From NCBI GenBank assembly GCA_949825045.1, contig OX463829.1:1240001-1304000 (forward strand): DNA of 64,000 nucleotides, read 5' to 3'. This document shows positions 31,225 through 42,169 of the stretch, in pieces. The stretch is from Argyresthia goedartella (taxonomy: Eukaryota; Arthropoda; Insecta; Lepidoptera; Argyresthiidae). Below the pieces are notes generated by a model, which was not told the DNA's origin, made no database searches, and saw only the letters and a program-made list of their open reading frames with translations. Positions within the stretch are counted from its first letter, which is position 1; the number at the start of each line of letters is the position of its first letter. The translations under genes and the position numbers were made by a program.

Positions 31225-33261
31225 CTAATGCGATACTTGGCTGTTCACATTTTCAGAAAGCTTCTTATTAAAGTCTGGTTCGACGTGTTCGTTAGTTAAC
31301 ATACTTCTGTATTTAGTTTTAATTACTTTATTTTGGGCAAAAATGATGAGAGCACAATTACGCACGTTTTTGTATTTAACAGGGTCCATGAGCTTGAAAA
31401 CTTCGTCGCTTTTATTGTCTGTGCTTTTAAGGATGATATCACTGTGAAGTATAATAATTTCTAATTCAGCTTCCGCTTTATTATACGAGCAATGAGTTTC
31501 TATCAACGAAGCCAGTCATGAAACATCGCTATCGATAAATGGATTTTTGACAAAAATAAACAGAGGTTCCATACAGAAAATGTCAAAACGCCTTTCGAAT
31601 TCCGATTTTAACTTGTGAAACCGCTCCACATTTTTACCTGGGTTATTCTCCGCAAGATATTCAGCGTCCAAAAGCGGAGTAAACGAATGAAAATGTTGTA
31701 ATTCTTTCTCCTCTAACTGCCTGTTTGAAATTGCGCTCACCATGTCTGATATATGTTTGTCTTTTCCTTGTAGTGACTCGTTGAGTTTATTTAGTTGCAC
31801 AGTTGCATCAATTAGAAATCCAAGTCGGCCAGCCATACTTTATCATTGATTTTCTTCATAGCTGTGTTTAGAATGCAGAAATATTTTGATTTCTATCATC
31901 AAATCAACAAATCTTGTCAGCACCTACCACGACTCAGCCACCTTACATCAGCAAAGTAGATCAAATCACTATGTTCACTGTCCAATTAATCAAGCAAATC
32001 TTTGAAGAGACGATGGTGCAACGCTCGTCCACGAATCAAATTCACAATTCGTACTACTACCCTCATAACATTTAGCAGCAACTTATCCTAAAACACAGGG
32101 TTTCGCCCTATTTTAGGGAGTAGCGATACATCCCTTGTTTACCCTGCTAAACAAGCGTGTAATGTACATTTATTTCTGTAAATAAACGATTATTATTTAT
32201 TAAACGATTATTATTAACATGGCCAAGGTTAAGTTTTTTGGCAATCAAATTTTTCTGGTGTATGATACAGTGTTGGAATTGAATTTAGGAAAATCTTCAT
32301 CCTTTTCACACATACCAATAAATCCAACATTTCTACCGATCATTGCAGGCGCTACGTCGGTAGCCATGGCTACCAGTTTCTGTATTGGTATGTTCTGTTC
32401 AGTAATCATCTTTTTTATTGCATCATAAATATCTTCTCCTCCTCTATAAGTAACCAACGTCTAATTGGCGAGCAATGCTTCTTTAATAGAAAAGTCAGAA
32501 AAGGCCATTCTGATGAACACCAAAAGCTGTGGTGAGTCAGTAATATCCGTTGACTCGTCCATTTGCCTTGAAAAAACTCGCATTTTGCCAAATCTTTTTC
32601 ATCTGGTCAAAGACGTCATTTCCTATTTCATCAACTCGTCGTGTTAACGTGTTCCTCGATAGCGGCATTTGTTTTATTGCCGAAATTATGTCGTTTTTGT
32701 TTTTAAAATCATGAAACAAAGATTCAGCCATACTCAACATTGCTTCTTTTATTATAACTCCGTCAGAGTAGTCGAGGTAGACGCCAGAATGTATCTTACT
32801 TTCAAGAATTCTTCTGTGTGAGCCTTTGATTTATATTTAGCAGTAAAAAAGGTATTTTGTTGAGCGCGTAGAGCAGCTTGCAAAGTTTGAACTTTATTCT
32901 TTCTTAATGCAGCGGCGGATATTTATTTGAAATAATAAAGTACCGACATTTTTTAAATTTTATTTACATAACAAATTTGAAACTAAGGATGATGCTTAAT
33001 ATGTATTATTTTATTACTTGTCGAAATCCAAATGAAAATTCGTAAAAGCTTACGTATTACGTGCACTTATGCCTTTGAATTCTGCATGGAGACTTTTATG
33101 ATGACGTACGACGTTTGTTTAATACTTACCACTACAGAAGCATTGCAAAGTAAGCAAATAGCTTTCTCGCCAACATTCGTAAAAAAAAAAACTTCCCGTT
33201 CCCTATTGAATATAAAAAAAAACACATATTTTCTTTTTCTTCGATGGTCTAGGTTTATCAC
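31225..33261 (-). pseudogene. hAT-derived ZBED5/GTF2IRD2-like transposase pseudogene
   Basis: From right to left the pieces follow protein order: a BED-like finger start (VFFFTNVGEKAICLLCNASV), AESLFHDFKNKNDIISAIKQ with LSRNTLTRRVDEIGNDVFDQ, KLVAMATDVAPAMIGRNVGF with IGMCEKDEDFP (catalytic core region), LGFLIDATVQLNKLNESLQG, and FDIFCMEPLFIFVKNPF. Frames change several times and stops intervene. The family is hAT-type, related to vertebrate ZBED5-like genes. I cannot tell whether it was an element or a domesticated gene before decay. Confidence 0.7.
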
Positions 33262-34070
33262 TCATTTTACGGTTATCTTATCACTCATTTTATTTTATCA
33301 TAATATACAACGAAATTAAATAAAGAAATACACAACGCGTTCACTAAACACAAATTAACACGCACGCCATGGAGCGAATGACGGTATGCCACTGTAACTG
33401 ATTTGAGTTGACTCATTCGGCTGACCACCGCGCGGCCGAGTCCATCCGACTGAACGTTTTATCGGCGAGAGTGCAGGACGGCGCGACGACGCATCCTCTC
33501 GCTCGTATTAATTCTGTGGCGTACCTACGCATATTTGCGTACCTACTATCAACTCATACCATACATACAGCGTAATTAGTTATTGTATATCCGCTTGAGC
33601 ACACTTGGGTACTGCAGTACCCTAGCTTTTTTATCCGTCAGTCACCTTTTGTTTCTTTTATACCAATGCATTTGTACGTAAGGCATGAATGCTATCTCGT
33701 TCCTAATGAACTAGGCTCAATGAAATTAAATACAACAATTGATTCAAAAAATCTTAACATTAAAAAATAATGATGCAACTCATTCAGTTCACGTGTCGAG
33801 TTGTGTTCTGTGCTTGTGGCCGGCTGGTGTTTTGTTTTGCGATTTATAAATGGATATTGTGCGTGTTTTGCTGGTAAGTGTTCATTTTCCAATATATTTT
33901 GTAAAAATACAGAAAGATTAACTTACAAATTGTTTTTGTGCCATATTTGAGAAGTTTTGTCACAATTTTCGAACACAAGTTTTTCCAACAGGTATGTCAG
34001 AAATGTTTTTTTTTTTTTTGGTGAAAGTGTCGTGGTTTATGCTAATAAGAAGCCAATATGTTGATTAATC
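33262..34070. other. Intergenic, GC-rich patch and palindrome
   Basis: A GC-rich patch at 33360-33510 may be the old 5' region of the hAT-like gene. A perfect 16 bp palindrome GGGTACTGCAGTACCC lies at 33607-33622. No gene is visible. Confidence 0.5.
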
Positions 34071-34075
34071 ATTTC
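34071..34075. repeat. Target-site duplication of Ty3/gypsy element (left)
   Basis: ATTTC here is repeated at 38603-38607, directly outside both LTRs. Confidence 0.88.
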
Positions 34076-34186
34076 TGACAAATACTACACAGCGTGTGCT
34101 CCGGAGTACGTTTATTAGTAGACTAAAAGCATGCGGCCGGGCCGCCCGCGTATGCTCATTTGTGGTTACCCTCATAATATATAACA
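34076..34186 (-). repeat. Ty3/gypsy 3' LTR
   Basis: 111 bp. It differs from the other LTR at the fourth base (C for T on the plus strand) and at one further base (C for G). Confidence 0.92.
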
Positions 34187-34199
34187 CCTCCACCCTTAA
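34187..34199 (-). promoter_or_regulatory. Polypurine tract of Ty3/gypsy element
   Basis: On the element strand TTAAGGGTGGAGG sits directly before the 3' LTR, the expected plus-strand primer position. Confidence 0.75.
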
Positions 34200-34245
34200 T
34201 TGATACCCTTAATCTATTTTAAATACTAAGTAGTTAATTTAAACA

Positions 34246-37200
34246 TTAAAAAAGATCATCGATCCCGTATCGTCGTGGCGGTCGACGGTCCCTAACCGGT
34301 CTACGCTGGTCCCCTGGGGACCTTGACTCTGGTGACACTTGTGGCCCCGATAAGGCCTCCGCTCTCGGAGAGCCAGCCGACACTCCCGCCGTTGCGGGCA
34401 ACTGCGCTTCCCCTGCATCCGCCACTCTTTCCTCCCTCGACGCCGTCATTGGCGACGTCGTGGTGGAACCTGTCGCCGTCGTCATCGGTACCCCCTCTGA
34501 AACGGGTGTTTCTAAGTTGGGCAAAGCTAACCAAGTGCGAGATTCCTCTTGCGGGACAAAGTCAGTTTCAGATACCCTGAACCGTAACTGATCGATATGT
34601 CTATGTATCACGTTTCCGAGAATAGTTTTTACTGCATAATCTGTCGTACCTAACTTTTGGGTAATCTTACCAGGAAGCCATTTATCGCGTGAACGGTAAT
34701 CGCGGAACCAAACCGCGTCGCCTGGTGCGAGCTGCCGTCGCGTGCCGCCCGCGCGCTGCTCACTCTGCTCCTGCCTCTCCTTCACTCGCGCTTCTCGTGA
34801 CGGTTTCAACTCATCTAAGCGCATGCGCAGGTTGCGACCTTGCAGAATCTTTGCCGGGCTATCCCCGGTAGTATAGTGCTCTGTGTTTCTGTATGTAAGC
34901 AAGAACCTACTTAAAGCAATTTCTGGGTCTAGTTTTTGTATGTAGGCCTTTTTTATTACTCTTTTACATAATTTTACTGCGTTTTCTGCTGCTCCATTTG
35001 ACGCTGGATGGTAGGGGGCGGAGAATATATGCTCAATTTTATTACGTTTTAAAAATATTTCGAATTCGTTACTTGTATGAGGTGGGCCGTTGTCACTAAC
35101 AATTTGTTTGGGCAGACCGAATCTTGCAAACATGTCTCGTAGCTCCGATATTACCGATGCTGCATTTGTCGTTCTCATCTTAATGGCCTCTATCCACTTG
35201 GAACAAGCATCCACAACAATCAGGTACGTATGACCACCTATAGGCCCTAGAAAATCAATATGTAACCTAGACCAGGGTCGATTCGGCCAGGGCCAAGCTT
35301 GCGGCGCGTGCGCAGGCGGCGCGCTCGCCACCGCTGCACACACACCGCACTCGCTGCACATGCTTTCAATTTGCTCGTCTACCCCCGGCCACCAAACATA
35401 GCTTCTTGCCAGTGACTTAGTTTTTACTATGCCCATATGACTGTCATGCAATTCAGTTAGAACTCGATTCCTAGATGCTGGTGGAATAATCACTCGGTGA
35501 CCCCACATAATGCAGCCCAATTCACTATACAGTTCTTTTTTTCTGTTTAGATAAGGTTTTAGTTCCCTAATCTCCGTATCTTGTGGCCATCCTTCTCCTA
35601 TATAAGCTAGTACCCTGGATAGGATAGGGTCAGATGATGTTTGCTTTTTAATCTGAGAATAATCTAAAAGAAGGGCATCCGTGGCGAAATGTAGGTACGT
35701 TTGTTCTGGTAAAACATCTTCCCCTACCTCCCTGTGTGAGTGTATTAACCGCGATAGGGCGTCGGCCGTATTATGATCCGTTCTCACATATTCTATCTCG
35801 AAATCATAGGCGGATAATTTAATTGCCCATCTCTGTAGCCTACTCGCAGCGGTAACTGGGATACCAGTATTCGGCCCGAATATACTGACAAGGGGTTTGT
35901 GGTCGGTCCTCAGTGTAAACTTCAGGCCATACAGATACTGATGAAATTTATCGATCGCAAAAATAATCGCCAGCGCCTCTTTATGTATCTGACTGTAATG
36001 TTTTTCCGCGGGCGTGAGCGCGCGTGACGCGTAGGCCACTGCTCGTTCCGAGCCGTCCGGCGCGCGCATGGCTAGCACGGCCCCTACGCCCAGCGGGCCT
36101 GCATCGCACGTCACCACCGACTCCATTCCTATATCAAAATGCACTAGTGCTTCCGCACCACACAACAACGTCTTAACCCTATTGAAGGCAAGGCTACAGT
36201 CATTAGTCCATCTGAAATGTTGTCCTTTTTTTAGTAATTCATATAATGGGGCTAGTTGGGTGCTGAGATTTTGTACGAATTTACCATAAAAATTGACCAT
36301 ACCCAAAAATGATTTCAGTTCCGACACATTTTTAGGGAATGCCATATCCACGATTGCTTTTACCTTATCTGGGTCGACTCTTACTCCGTTTTTGTCTATC
36401 ACATACCCCAAGTACTTTACCTCACTTGCTAAAAAACTACATTTACTTTTCTTTATTTTTAACCCACTTGATTCTAAGATTTTAAATACCCTTTCAATTG
36501 TTTGTAAATGACTTTCAATATCTTTACTTTTTATTAATATGTCGTCAAAAAAAGTAATCACGTCTGGCACGCCGCTGAAAAGTGTTGCCATGAATTTCTG
36601 GAATATTCCCGGACTTGATGATAGACCATAAACTAACCGGTTATATTTAAAAAGTCCTCGGTGCGTGTTAATCACTGTGTACGCCCTAGAAGCCTCGTCA
36701 AGTTCCAGCTGATTGTAAGCCTGTGATAAGTCGATTTTAGTAAAGTACCTGTTTCCACTCAAATCGCTAAACAACTCCTCTATTCTCGGAACCGGATACC
36801 TATCCATCATCAAAACACGGTTCAGCGTTACCTTATAGTCCGCGCAAAGACGAATCCCTCCGCCGGCCTTATTTGCTATAACTAGCGAAGTGGCCCAGTC
36901 AGAGTGGGTAACGGGTTCGATGACGCCGGCGCGCAGCATGCCGTCGAGCTCGGCGTCTACCCTCGCGCGCATGGCGAAGGGCAGCGGCCGCGCACGCAAG
37001 AATATCGGCTGGGCTCCCTCGCGCACACTCAGCGTCACAGAGCCACCATTGTACCGCCCCAGGGTACCATCGAACAATTGTTTATGCCTGAAAAGTATTG
37101 CATCTATTGACTTATCCAAAACACATTTATCGGTATCTAGCTGCGTACTATGTAAGTTTACATCATAGATTTTGCAAGTAGGTATTTTGATTGCTAGCTC

Positions 37201-38430
37201 TGCTAGCCACTGCCGTCCTAATAAATTAGTACATCCATTATTCACAACATACAAATCCAGTATTTTGCTCACGCCACCATGTGTGACTTTTACTTCTAAA
37301 TAACTTGTAGCCATGGTAGTCGAGCCATCATAGAATTTTAGTCTTAATTGGCAAGATTTTAAAGGCAATCGGCTAAAGTATTTCTCATAAGTTTCTTGGT
37401 TGATACAAGACAACGCCGATCCCGTGTCTATTTCCATGGCTAAAATTACATCATCTACTAATATTTGCATACACACCGGTCTATAACTTGCTAATGACAT
37501 CTGATATACGGGCTCCTCTTCACTGTTATCGTCCTCTTCTTGACCTTGGCCCCTGGCCCGATGTAAACAGTGACCCGACGGGCCCGCGCCCGCGTCCCGC
37601 GGGGCGCCGCTGCAGCTGGCCGTTCCCGCCGCTGCGCCTGCGCTGTCATCCTGCACCCAGTGGGTGCTGCTGCCGGCAGCCATCGCCTGCGAGGGGCGCC
37701 ACCACCCGCGCCCGCGCCCTCCGCGACCGCGCCGTCCGCGCGTTCCTCTGCCGCCGCCATATGACCGCCCGCTGTCATCGCGTGGCATTCTACCCTCCGA
37801 TGCCGGACACACTCGACGAAGATGTCCTATCTTTCTGCACACGCTACATTCATAATTTTTATAACGACACTCTCCTGAACCGTGATTGTCCCCGCACACT
37901 TTGCAACTCGATTTTAACGTATTCACTTCCTCGATGCTTGGCCGCTCCATGGCTCCGGCGTCTCTTTCCGCTGCCTCGAAAGTAATGGCCACTGACACTG
38001 CTTTAATGTACTTGAGATCGTCCATCGCAAACAATCTTTGCCGTATCAAGTCACTCTTCAGGCCACACACAAACTGATCGCGCAGATTATCCTCTAAAGC
38101 CAAGCTAAATTCACAATGACGCGACAATTTCTTGAGTTCGGCCATGTACTCAGCTATAGATTCATTTGGTAGCTGTCTTCTTTGACGAAAACGATATCTT
38201 TCGGCCAAGATAGACGGTTTAGGTTGCAGATGATTTTGCAACAACGTCACCGCTTCCGCTAAGGTCAAACTTGCAGGTTTCTTTGGACTTGCCAATGTGG
38301 ATAGCAACTCGTACGCCTCTTCTCCGATGACCGCAATGAGTGTAGGTAGCTTCACTTTTTCGTCAATGGCGTTGGCCAAGAAATACATTTCTAGGCGTTC
38401 GATGTAGGCTGCCCAGTTGCCGGTTTTCAC
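34246..38430 (-). CDS. Ty3/gypsy gag-pol polyprotein, 1394 aa
   Basis: One frame codes for the whole replication set. Gag (about 1-210) ends with a zinc knuckle (CSVCRKIGHLRRVC, 195-208) preceded by a degenerate one (CKVCGDNHGSGEC, 176-188) and followed by an Arg/Gly-rich stretch. The protease has DTGSA (D335). RT has KIDLSQAYNQ (D567) and FFDD (627-630, in place of YVDD). RNase H has VTCDAGPLGVGAVL (D776). Integrase has H995/H998...C1025/C1028 and the catalytic D1059, D1113 and E1149. A basic, proline-rich C-terminus closes it. No stop or shift is seen, so it could be functional. Env is absent, as expected for Mag. Confidence 0.94.
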   Translation of the reverse strand: MKTGNWAAYIERLEMYFLANAIDEKVKLPTLIAVIGEEAYELLSTLASPKKPASLTLAEAVTLLQNHLQPKPSILAERYRFRQRRQLPNESIAEYMAELKKLSRHCEFSLALEDNLRDQFVCGLKSDLIRQRLFAMDDLKYIKAVSVAITFEAAERDAGAMERPSIEEVNTLKSSCKVCGDNHGSGECRYKNYECSVCRKIGHLRRVCPASEGRMPRDDSGRSYGGGRGTRGRRGRGGRGRGWWRPSQAMAAGSSTHWVQDDSAGAAAGTASCSGAPRDAGAGPSGHCLHRARGQGQEEDDNSEEEPVYQMSLASYRPVCMQILVDDVILAMEIDTGSALSCINQETYEKYFSRLPLKSCQLRLKFYDGSTTMATSYLEVKVTHGGVSKILDLYVVNNGCTNLLGRQWLAELAIKIPTCKIYDVNLHSTQLDTDKCVLDKSIDAILFRHKQLFDGTLGRYNGGSVTLSVREGAQPIFLRARPLPFAMRARVDAELDGMLRAGVIEPVTHSDWATSLVIANKAGGGIRLCADYKVTLNRVLMMDRYPVPRIEELFSDLSGNRYFTKIDLSQAYNQLELDEASRAYTVINTHRGLFKYNRLVYGLSSSPGIFQKFMATLFSGVPDVITFFDDILIKSKDIESHLQTIERVFKILESSGLKIKKSKCSFLASEVKYLGYVIDKNGVRVDPDKVKAIVDMAFPKNVSELKSFLGMVNFYGKFVQNLSTQLAPLYELLKKGQHFRWTNDCSLAFNRVKTLLCGAEALVHFDIGMESVVTCDAGPLGVGAVLAMRAPDGSERAVAYASRALTPAEKHYSQIHKEALAIIFAIDKFHQYLYGLKFTLRTDHKPLVSIFGPNTGIPVTAASRLQRWAIKLSAYDFEIEYVRTDHNTADALSRLIHSHREVGEDVLPEQTYLHFATDALLLDYSQIKKQTSSDPILSRVLAYIGEGWPQDTEIRELKPYLNRKKELYSELGCIMWGHRVIIPPASRNRVLTELHDSHMGIVKTKSLARSYVWWPGVDEQIESMCSECGVCAAVASAPPAHAPQAWPWPNRPWSRLHIDFLGPIGGHTYLIVVDACSKWIEAIKMRTTNAASVISELRDMFARFGLPKQIVSDNGPPHTSNEFEIFLKRNKIEHIFSAPYHPASNGAAENAVKLCKRVIKKAYIQKLDPEIALSRFLLTYRNTEHYTTGDSPAKILQGRNLRMRLDELKPSREARVKERQEQSEQRAGGTRRQLAPGDAVWFRDYRSRDKWLPGKITQKLGTTDYAVKTILGNVIHRHIDQLRFRVSETDFVPQEESRTWLALPNLETPVSEGVPMTTATGSTTTSPMTASREERVADAGEAQLPATAGVSAGSPRAEALSGPQVSPESRSPGDQRRPVRDRRPPRRYGIDDLF

Positions 38431-38480
38431 GTCAAATCATTTTGTCCTGTGTACACGCGTATCTACTGCTTTTTATTTTC

Positions 38481-38490
38481 CCGTTCGCCA
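38481..38490 (-). promoter_or_regulatory. Primer-binding site candidate of Ty3/gypsy element
   Basis: On the element strand TGGCGAACGG begins one base after the 5' LTR. The match to a specific tRNA 3' end was not tested. Confidence 0.6.
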
Positions 38491-38491
38491 G

Positions 38492-38602
38492 TGATAAATA
38501 CTACAGAGCGTGTGCTCCGGAGTACGTTTATTAGTAGACTAAAAGCATGCGGCCGGGCCGCCCGCGTATGCTCATTTGTGGTTACCCTCATAATATATAA
38601 CA
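38492..38602 (-). repeat. Ty3/gypsy 5' LTR
   Basis: 111 bp, beginning TGTTATATATTATGAGG on the element strand, with a TATATATTA near its start. The partner is at 34076-34186. Confidence 0.92.
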
Positions 38603-38677
38603 ATTTCAACACTAGGTTCCTGTAAAAAAAATACAGAAATACACTCTATTAAAGTTGTAAGAGTCATTGTTTCGAAG

Positions 38678-39480
38678 TTCAAAATTCCAACGGCCAATTT
38701 GCCAAATATTAGCGGAAGTTGAAATCTTTTTAATTAAATATTTTTTATCGGCTTGTGTTTAAAAGATTACCAAAAACGCACCTATTTTACTACCAATAAA
38801 TTCGAAATGACTGCCAGAATGGATAACTGTCCACCAAATTGTGTTTGGATAAATGATCACCAAACTTCTTTTTATGTTTTGTGTACTTAAGTTTATGTTT
38901 TAATTTTTTTTTTGTTCTTACATGTTCAACCTAATACGAAGGATAAAGGGGGCTTCGCTTCGCTCACCCCCTTTACCCTTCACCTAAGCTACCGCAGTAT
39001 TTTGCCCTGATATTTTTTGCAACTTTTGGTGTTCATTTATCCATTTTGGGTAGGAAAAAATATTTTTAAAAGAAAAAATATTTTCAAAATTCCAACGGCC
39101 AATTTGCCAAATATTAGCAAAAGTTGAAATCTTTTTAATTAAATATTTTTTATCGGCTTGTGTTTAAACGATTACCAAAAACGCACCTATTTTACTACCA
39201 ATAAATTCGAAATGACTGCCAGAATGGATAACTGTCCACCAAATTGTGTTTGGATAAATGATCACCAAACTTCTTTTTATGTTTTGTGTACTTAAGTTTA
39301 TGTTTTAAGTATTTTTTGTTGTTCTTACATGTTCAACCTAACACGAAGGATAAAGGGGGCTTCGCTTCGCTCACCCCCTTTACCCTTCACCTGAGCTACC
39401 GCAGTATTTTGCCCTGATATTTTTTGCAACTTTTGGTGTTCATTTATCCATTTTGGGTAGGAAAAAAATATTTTCGTGAT
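38678..39480 (+). repeat. Tandem duplication of family R element, about 404 bp period
   Basis: Two units begin TTCAAAATTCCAACGGCCAA at 38678 and again at about 39083 and run in parallel with few differences to AACTTTTGGTGTTCATTTAT. Each contains one core with AAAGGGGG and CCCCCTTT able to pair around a CTTCGCTTCG loop. These are the most complete copies of the family and define its ends best. There is no coding content. Confidence 0.85.
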
Positions 39481-39565
39481 CATTATATTTGTTGCCTTTT
39501 TTATCTACTTAGTGTAATTTTATATTTTTTCATGTGTAATATCAATACAGAAATCTTTTAAATAC

Positions 39566-41140
39566 ATAAAACAAAGAGGTTATCGATTATTTTTTTAGGA
39601 TATGATTTTTCTATATTGACCCACTCTATTTTAGGCTTGAAGTCTATGTTTACAGCTATGTGTCACAGTATAACGCCACAAAGTTATCTGATCCGGTGGC
39701 GAAACTGGTACTACGTAATGTCATTTTGAAATGTCATAATGTTGTCAAGTTTGATGTTGTGCACAACGCTTGGTGTTTTATTCATTATTTTGTCGTTTTA
39801 ATGATATAAATAATGCCGAAAGCATTTAACAGTGCCACGAGAAACACTATTTTAAATGTTTTAGCTTTTATGCAGGAAGACAAACGTTTAAATGCGCTGA
39901 TAATACCATTTGAAAAACTGTATGAACGAGTTGCTGCTGCTACAGGTTAATGTTGCCAGTTGTTGTTCTATGAATCACTCATTTCTTGTCAGTAGTCGAT
40001 GACATGGTTCCTACAAGTACTTGAGTTTTATTTTGCAGGTGTAAGTGAACGGTTTGTAGGACAATTAGTTAAAGAACAAAAACAGGCAGATGTTACTGGC
40101 TCAAAAATTTCAACTCCAGGGAAAAAAAGGACTAGAACCAAGGGGAAGATAGAAATTGATGATTTTGACTTCGGTGTCATTAGAAGAAAAATTCATGAAT
40201 TTTACACAATGAAGAAAGAAATACCATCACAAAATTACTGAATGTTCTACGAGACCCAATCGATTTTAATGCTAGTCGTGAAACCCTCAGAAAGTTATTG
40301 CGTGAAATTGGTTTTCTATACAAGAAAACGCATTCCAATAGAAAAGTCCTCATTGAGCGCAATGATATATCTGATTTACGGCAATCTTATCTGCATAAAA
40401 TAAAGCAAAACGAATGCGGTGCAAAAAAGCCTGTAATATTTTTAATATTAAAAAAAAAAGACATTTATTTAGATGAACCATTTATCGTAAATTTAGAAAG
40501 TGATAGTGGAAGTTAAAGCAGTGATTCAGACGAAGTGAACTATGATTTCGCAGATGATTGTCTACATGACCATAATTATTGCATTAAAATATAATCATAA
40601 TCCTATAATATAATTACAGGATTATAATTATATTATTATGATCATCAATAATTATAATCATTGAGACAATCATATATATAAATATAAGAGGAAATATGAA
40701 AAATTCGCAATAATTATTATTTATGCACTTATTTTTAATTATAGCATTTTTACCCTACAACCGTGGAAATTCTATGTAGCGCGGCAACACTAAATTCGAC
40801 CACAGCGACGCTGACACCTGATCAGAAAGCATTGTGGCACTGTACAAGAGCCTTTAATTCAATCAGTGCTTATCCCAATATAATGTTTTGTTTACGAGCT
40901 GTCACTTCAAGCAGTGTTATCATGAACCTAAGTCATAAATAATGTTAAAGTAACTCGGACCACGCGCGGCGGGTGGGCCGGCCGTGACGTGTTTTTTATG
41001 ACTCACTCAAGTATTATTTTTTAAGCGTTCGTCTGGTTATTACATAAAATAAGAAGGTTCTCGATTTACTTTTTAGATGAACATTTTATATTGACCTTAG
41101 TCCATTTTAAGCTTGAACGCTATATTTCAGGTATGAATGA
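39566..41140 (+). repeat. Imperfect direct repeats flanking a DDE fragment
   Basis: About 90 bases at 39566-39665 (ACATAAAACAAAGAGGTTAT ... CTATTTTAGGCTTGAAG) resemble 41043-41130 (ACATAAAATAAGAAGGTTCT ... CCATTTTAAGCTTGAACG) in the same orientation, on either side of the DDE pseudogene. They could be a duplicated flank or relics of terminal repeats. Confidence 0.45.
39813..40580 (+). pseudogene. DDE transposase-like pseudogene, N-terminal half, with intron
   Basis: Exon 1 (39813-39945) reads MPKAFNSATRNTILNVLAFM and on to LYERVAAAT. A GT-AG intron leads to exon 2 at 40039 with GVSERFVGQLVKEQKQ and DDFDFGVIRRKIHEFYTMKK. A shift at about 40228 is needed to continue to KLLNVLRDP, SRETLRKLLREIGFLYKKTH and DLRQSYLHKIKQN. 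The catalytic middle is deleted; an acidic tail (NLESDSGS, DSDEVNYDFADD) follows. It appears to be the N-terminal counterpart of the pseudogene at 10876-11970; that pairing is inferred from known protein order. Confidence 0.65.
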
Positions 41141-41518
41141 CTGTACATGAAGTCTTAAATACAATCAATGTTTACACCATTATATCGCTTGTATGTAGTT
41201 TGGACTCCAAACTAAATACATGCGATATTTGGAGATTAAGTGGGCATTCGCTTTTTTATGTAATCTGTCTCTGTTATGCGTGCATCTAATAAGGCAAGGC
41301 ATGATCCATGGCTTAATTACTTTGTGACGTCAAGAGAGTTTTTTAGAGTACGTGTTAGCATCAACAGCTCGTTTGAAGGAAGATGTGAGCATTTTATAAC
41401 CTACGCAGTCGTGACTCCCTGAAGGAACTGTTCAAAGAAATGTCCAAGAAAATGAGCATCTTCTCAGCAGAAGCATTATGCGGTACAGTCATAATGTCAA
41501 TATATTTATGAAAATATC
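40581..41518. other. AT-rich intergenic, no gene seen
   Basis: An AT-rich stretch with many short inverted repeats at 40590-40690 is followed by sequence without recognisable coding content. Confidence 0.45.
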
Positions 41519-42000
41519 ATGTACGTTAGGAAGAACATCAATAGCTGCACTGAAAATGTTGACAGGCGCAAGCGAAATAATATAAGAAGCGGAAATAAAA
41601 TTGACCAACCTTACAATAGACTAGCTAAAGTTAGGACTTCATATGTGGGTCTAAAAATACAATACTATAACAAAATACTGGAAGAGATATTAAATTTGTC
41701 AGAGAAGAAATTTAAAAGCATTGTTAAAAAAACATTATGTTATATAGCATATTATAGGTTAGATGATTACATTAATTACAAAGAGGTATGGAGCTCTGAT
41801 TTTCCAGCGCAATACAAGAACCACGCACACGATTGTAACATAAGAACTATTTTTGAAAAAAAAAAGAGAACAGCAAAGTAGTCCGTGTTGCAGTGTACGA
41901 GTTTCTTGCGCCGCTTCTTCTCTGCTGCCATAACAGTTTCCAAAGCGGTAGTAGTTTTTCTTGCATTATATAGATTCAAATGACTTTCAAAAAGTATTCG
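41519..42000 (+). pseudogene. Non-LTR retrotransposon 3' terminal fragment
   Basis: The frame 41519-41881 contains VRTSYVGLKIQYYNKI, ILNLSEKKFKSIVKKTL and a short YYRLDDYINYKEVW ending, a C-terminal tail common in insect jockey-like elements. The following UTR (TTCTTGCGCCGCTTCTTCTC) also recurs in such elements. Severely 5' truncated. Confidence 0.65.
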
Positions 42001-42169
42001 TAATAATCTATTTTTAATAAAAAAAAATGAAGTTTGAAGTTTGCATCATCGTCCACTCAGACGAAGGGAGGGCCTACCGCTTTTCGCAGGTATGTTTTGC
42101 TCTAGGATATCCAGCAAAACATAACATATTGAAGTCTCTTACTAAAACTTACTGGGTTTCAGATCCTAA

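Larger units (their letters stand above)
34076..38602 (-). mobile_element. Ty3/gypsy (Mag-like) LTR retrotransposon, near intact
   Basis: The element runs on the minus strand between two 111 bp LTRs (34076-34186 and 38492-38602) that differ at two positions, with the 5 bp duplication ATTTC outside. It has one uninterrupted gag-pol frame, a primer-binding site candidate and a polypurine tract. There is no env frame. Very short LTRs, fused gag-pol and a TGGCG-type binding site are features of the Mag lineage first described in silkworm; the assignment to Mag is an inference. Confidence 0.93.

Noticed and set aside
34301..34534. Small frames within the gypsy element, and plus-strand frames at 36068-37985
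   Set aside because: They are shadows of the 1394-codon gag-pol frame.
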